Below, in pieces: positions 63,073-64,000 of a DNA stretch of 64,000 nucleotides. A program made the translations under genes and the position numbers. Source of the DNA: Myxococcales bacterium (GTDB lineage Bacteria > Myxococcota_A > Polyangia > Palsa-1104 > JAEUJZ01); assembly GCA_016794465.1 (NCBI GenBank), contig JAEUKA010000081.1:1-64000 (forward strand), given 5' to 3'. The notes below the pieces were generated by a model. The model saw only the letters and a list, made by a program, of their open reading frames with translations, ran no database searches and had not been told where the DNA came from. Position 1 is the stretch's first letter; each line of letters opens with the position of its first letter.

Positions 63073-64000
63073 GCAAAGGCAAGGCGGCTGGTCGGTCTGC
63101 AAAGCATGGTGCGGTTTCGCTGGTTCGCTCGTCGGCGGCGGAATATCTGACGTTTGTGGCGGCGAGCGGCGCGGGGGGCGTGGAAGCCGTGTATGCCGAT
63201 GAAAATGTCTGGCTCAGCCAGAAGATGATGGGGCTGCTCTACGATGTGGATGTGAGGACGATCAGCTACCACCTGCAAAACGTCTTCGCCGACCACGAGC
63301 TAGAGGAACATTCAGTTATCCAAGTTTTTCGGATAACTGCTTCCGACGGCAAATCGTACGACACCCAGCACTACAACCTGTCCGCGATCATCGCCGTCGG
63401 CTACAAGGTTAACTCCGAGCGCGCCGTGCAGTTTCGCAAGTGGGCGACCGGCATCATCGAGTCCTTCACGCTGAAGGGCTTTGCCATGGATGATGAGCGG
63501 CTGAAAAACGACGGCTCCATCCTCGGCAAACAATACTTCGAGGAACAGCTCCAGCGGATTCGCGAAATCCGCCTGAGCGAGCGGCTGTTCTACCAGAAGA
63601 TCACCGACATCTACGCGACCTCGATGGACTACGACGTCACCGCCGCTTCGACCAAGCGCTTCTTTGCGACGGTGCAGAACAAGCTGCACTGGGCCATCCA
63701 CGGCCAGACGGCGGCGGAAGTCATCTACCACCGCGCCGATGCCAGCAAAGAGCACATGGGGCTTTGCACCTGGAAGGACGCGCCAAACGGCAAAATCCAG
63801 AAGTTCGATGTCAGCGTCGCGAAAAACTACCTGACGGAAGGCGAGATGGCCCAGCTTCAGCGCCTCGTCGCTGCTTACCTGGATGTGGCCGAAGACATGG
63901 CGCTGCGGCAGATTCCCATGACCATGCAGGACTGGGAAACTCGCCTCAATCGCTTCATCGCCGCGACCGACCGCGAGATCTTGCAGGATGCCGGCAAGGT
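63069..64000 (+). CDS. RhuM-family protein, partial at window end
   Basis: The frame starts at an ATG overlapping the hsdS stop (ATGA) and stays open for 310 codons to the window end. Signatures are VWLSQKMMGLLYDVDVRTISYHLQNVF (HTH-like), SYDTQHYNLSAIIAVGYKVNSERAVQFRKWA and FTLKGFAMDDERLKN. TDIYATSMDYDV and VQNKLHWAIHGQTAAEVIYHRA follow. RhuM (virulence RhuM/Fic-linked) proteins are frequent companions of type I restriction systems in islands; their role is unknown. No catalytic motif is evident. The C-terminus is cut by the window. Confidence 0.9.
   Translation, partial: MSKGKAAGRSAKHGAVSLVRSSAAEYLTFVAASGAGGVEAVYADENVWLSQKMMGLLYDVDVRTISYHLQNVFADHELEEHSVIQVFRITASDGKSYDTQHYNLSAIIAVGYKVNSERAVQFRKWATGIIESFTLKGFAMDDERLKNDGSILGKQYFEEQLQRIREIRLSERLFYQKITDIYATSMDYDVTAASTKRFFATVQNKLHWAIHGQTAAEVIYHRADASKEHMGLCTWKDAPNGKIQKFDVSVAKNYLTEGEMAQLQRLVAAYLDVAEDMALRQIPMTMQDWETRLNRFIAATDREILQDAGK

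Larger units (their letters stand above)
53611..64000. mobile_element. Left part of an integrated element with serine recombinases and type I restriction-modification
   Basis: The element starts where the ATPase gene is cut and runs past the window end. In order it carries a degenerate and an intact serine recombinase, two convergent finger-protein genes, a small unknown gene, a double-HTH regulator, hsdM, hsdS and a rhuM-like gene. No transposase, relaxase or phage structural gene is seen. The right attachment site, the 5' half of the target gene and any hsdR should lie downstream. Confidence 0.7.

Noticed and set aside
63314..63338. Inverted repeat AGTTATCC-N9-GGATAACT
   Set aside because: It lies inside the conserved coding part of the RhuM-like gene and probably reflects codon content rather than a terminator.

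Overview
The window is GC-rich DNA from a Gram-negative bacterium, most likely a member of the Myxococcota. The support is MYXO-CTERM-like C-terminal sorting tags (Cys, transmembrane helix, Arg cluster), an ADYC-domain lipoprotein, several Hanks-type Ser/Thr kinases fused to TPR arrays, two sigma54 enhancer-binding proteins and many lipoproteins. I see no rRNA, tRNA or CRISPR array. Genus and species cannot be fixed from the sequence. Layout: 1-311 holds a 43-bp tandem repeat. 312-5407 is a tight minus-strand housekeeping operon (epimerase, yicC, remA/DUF370, gmk, SEC-C protein, queD, EEP-family phosphohydrolase). 5522-19003 carries envelope and metabolic genes: a subtilisin fused in frame to an L,D-transpeptidase lipoprotein, two solute-binding lipoproteins, a TonB receptor, an MBL hydrolase, an SDR, galK, a YhhN membrane protein and an ADYC lipoprotein. 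18993-25862 contains the most striking structure. A Ser/Thr kinase-TPR gene on the minus strand is cut in two inside the codons for HRDIKPAN, and a 3,474-bp segment lies between two copies of the 10-mer TTGGCGGGTT. Joining the halves at the 10-mer restores the kinase exactly in frame. The segment carries a TPR protein, another Ser/Thr kinase and a cytochrome c. 25960-30947 pairs an FHA-type sigma54 activator with a divergent DUF11 surface protein that has a sigma54-type promoter. 30907-36043 holds a Tat-signal protein, small membrane and zinc-ribbon proteins, a Kef-type antiporter and a P450. 36083-46514 is a respiratory module. A sigma54 activator lies between a hemerythrin gene and a complete cbb3 oxidase cluster (ccoI-ccoS-ccoNO fusion-ccoQ-ccoP-ccoG-SafE-like). 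Both targets have a -24/-12 promoter, preceded by inverted repeats of the form TGTACC-N5-GGTACA. 46523-51599 holds panE and ggt on the minus strand, then a three-gene operon on the plus strand (ureidoglycolate-lyase-like, cyanurate/barbiturate ring-opening hydrolase, DMT transporter). From about 53611 to the end of the window runs the left part of an integrated element. It has cut off the N-terminal part of an AAA-ATPase/TPR (PknK-like) gene whose 3' remnant is 51622-53616. It encodes a catalytically degenerate serine recombinase next to an intact one, two convergent genes with N-terminal CxxC/CxxxC fingers (one with a long Asp/Ser/Thr repeat), a small unknown protein, a double-HTH regulator and a type I restriction-modification locus (hsdM, hsdS, rhuM-like). 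The right end, and hsdR if present, lie outside the window.
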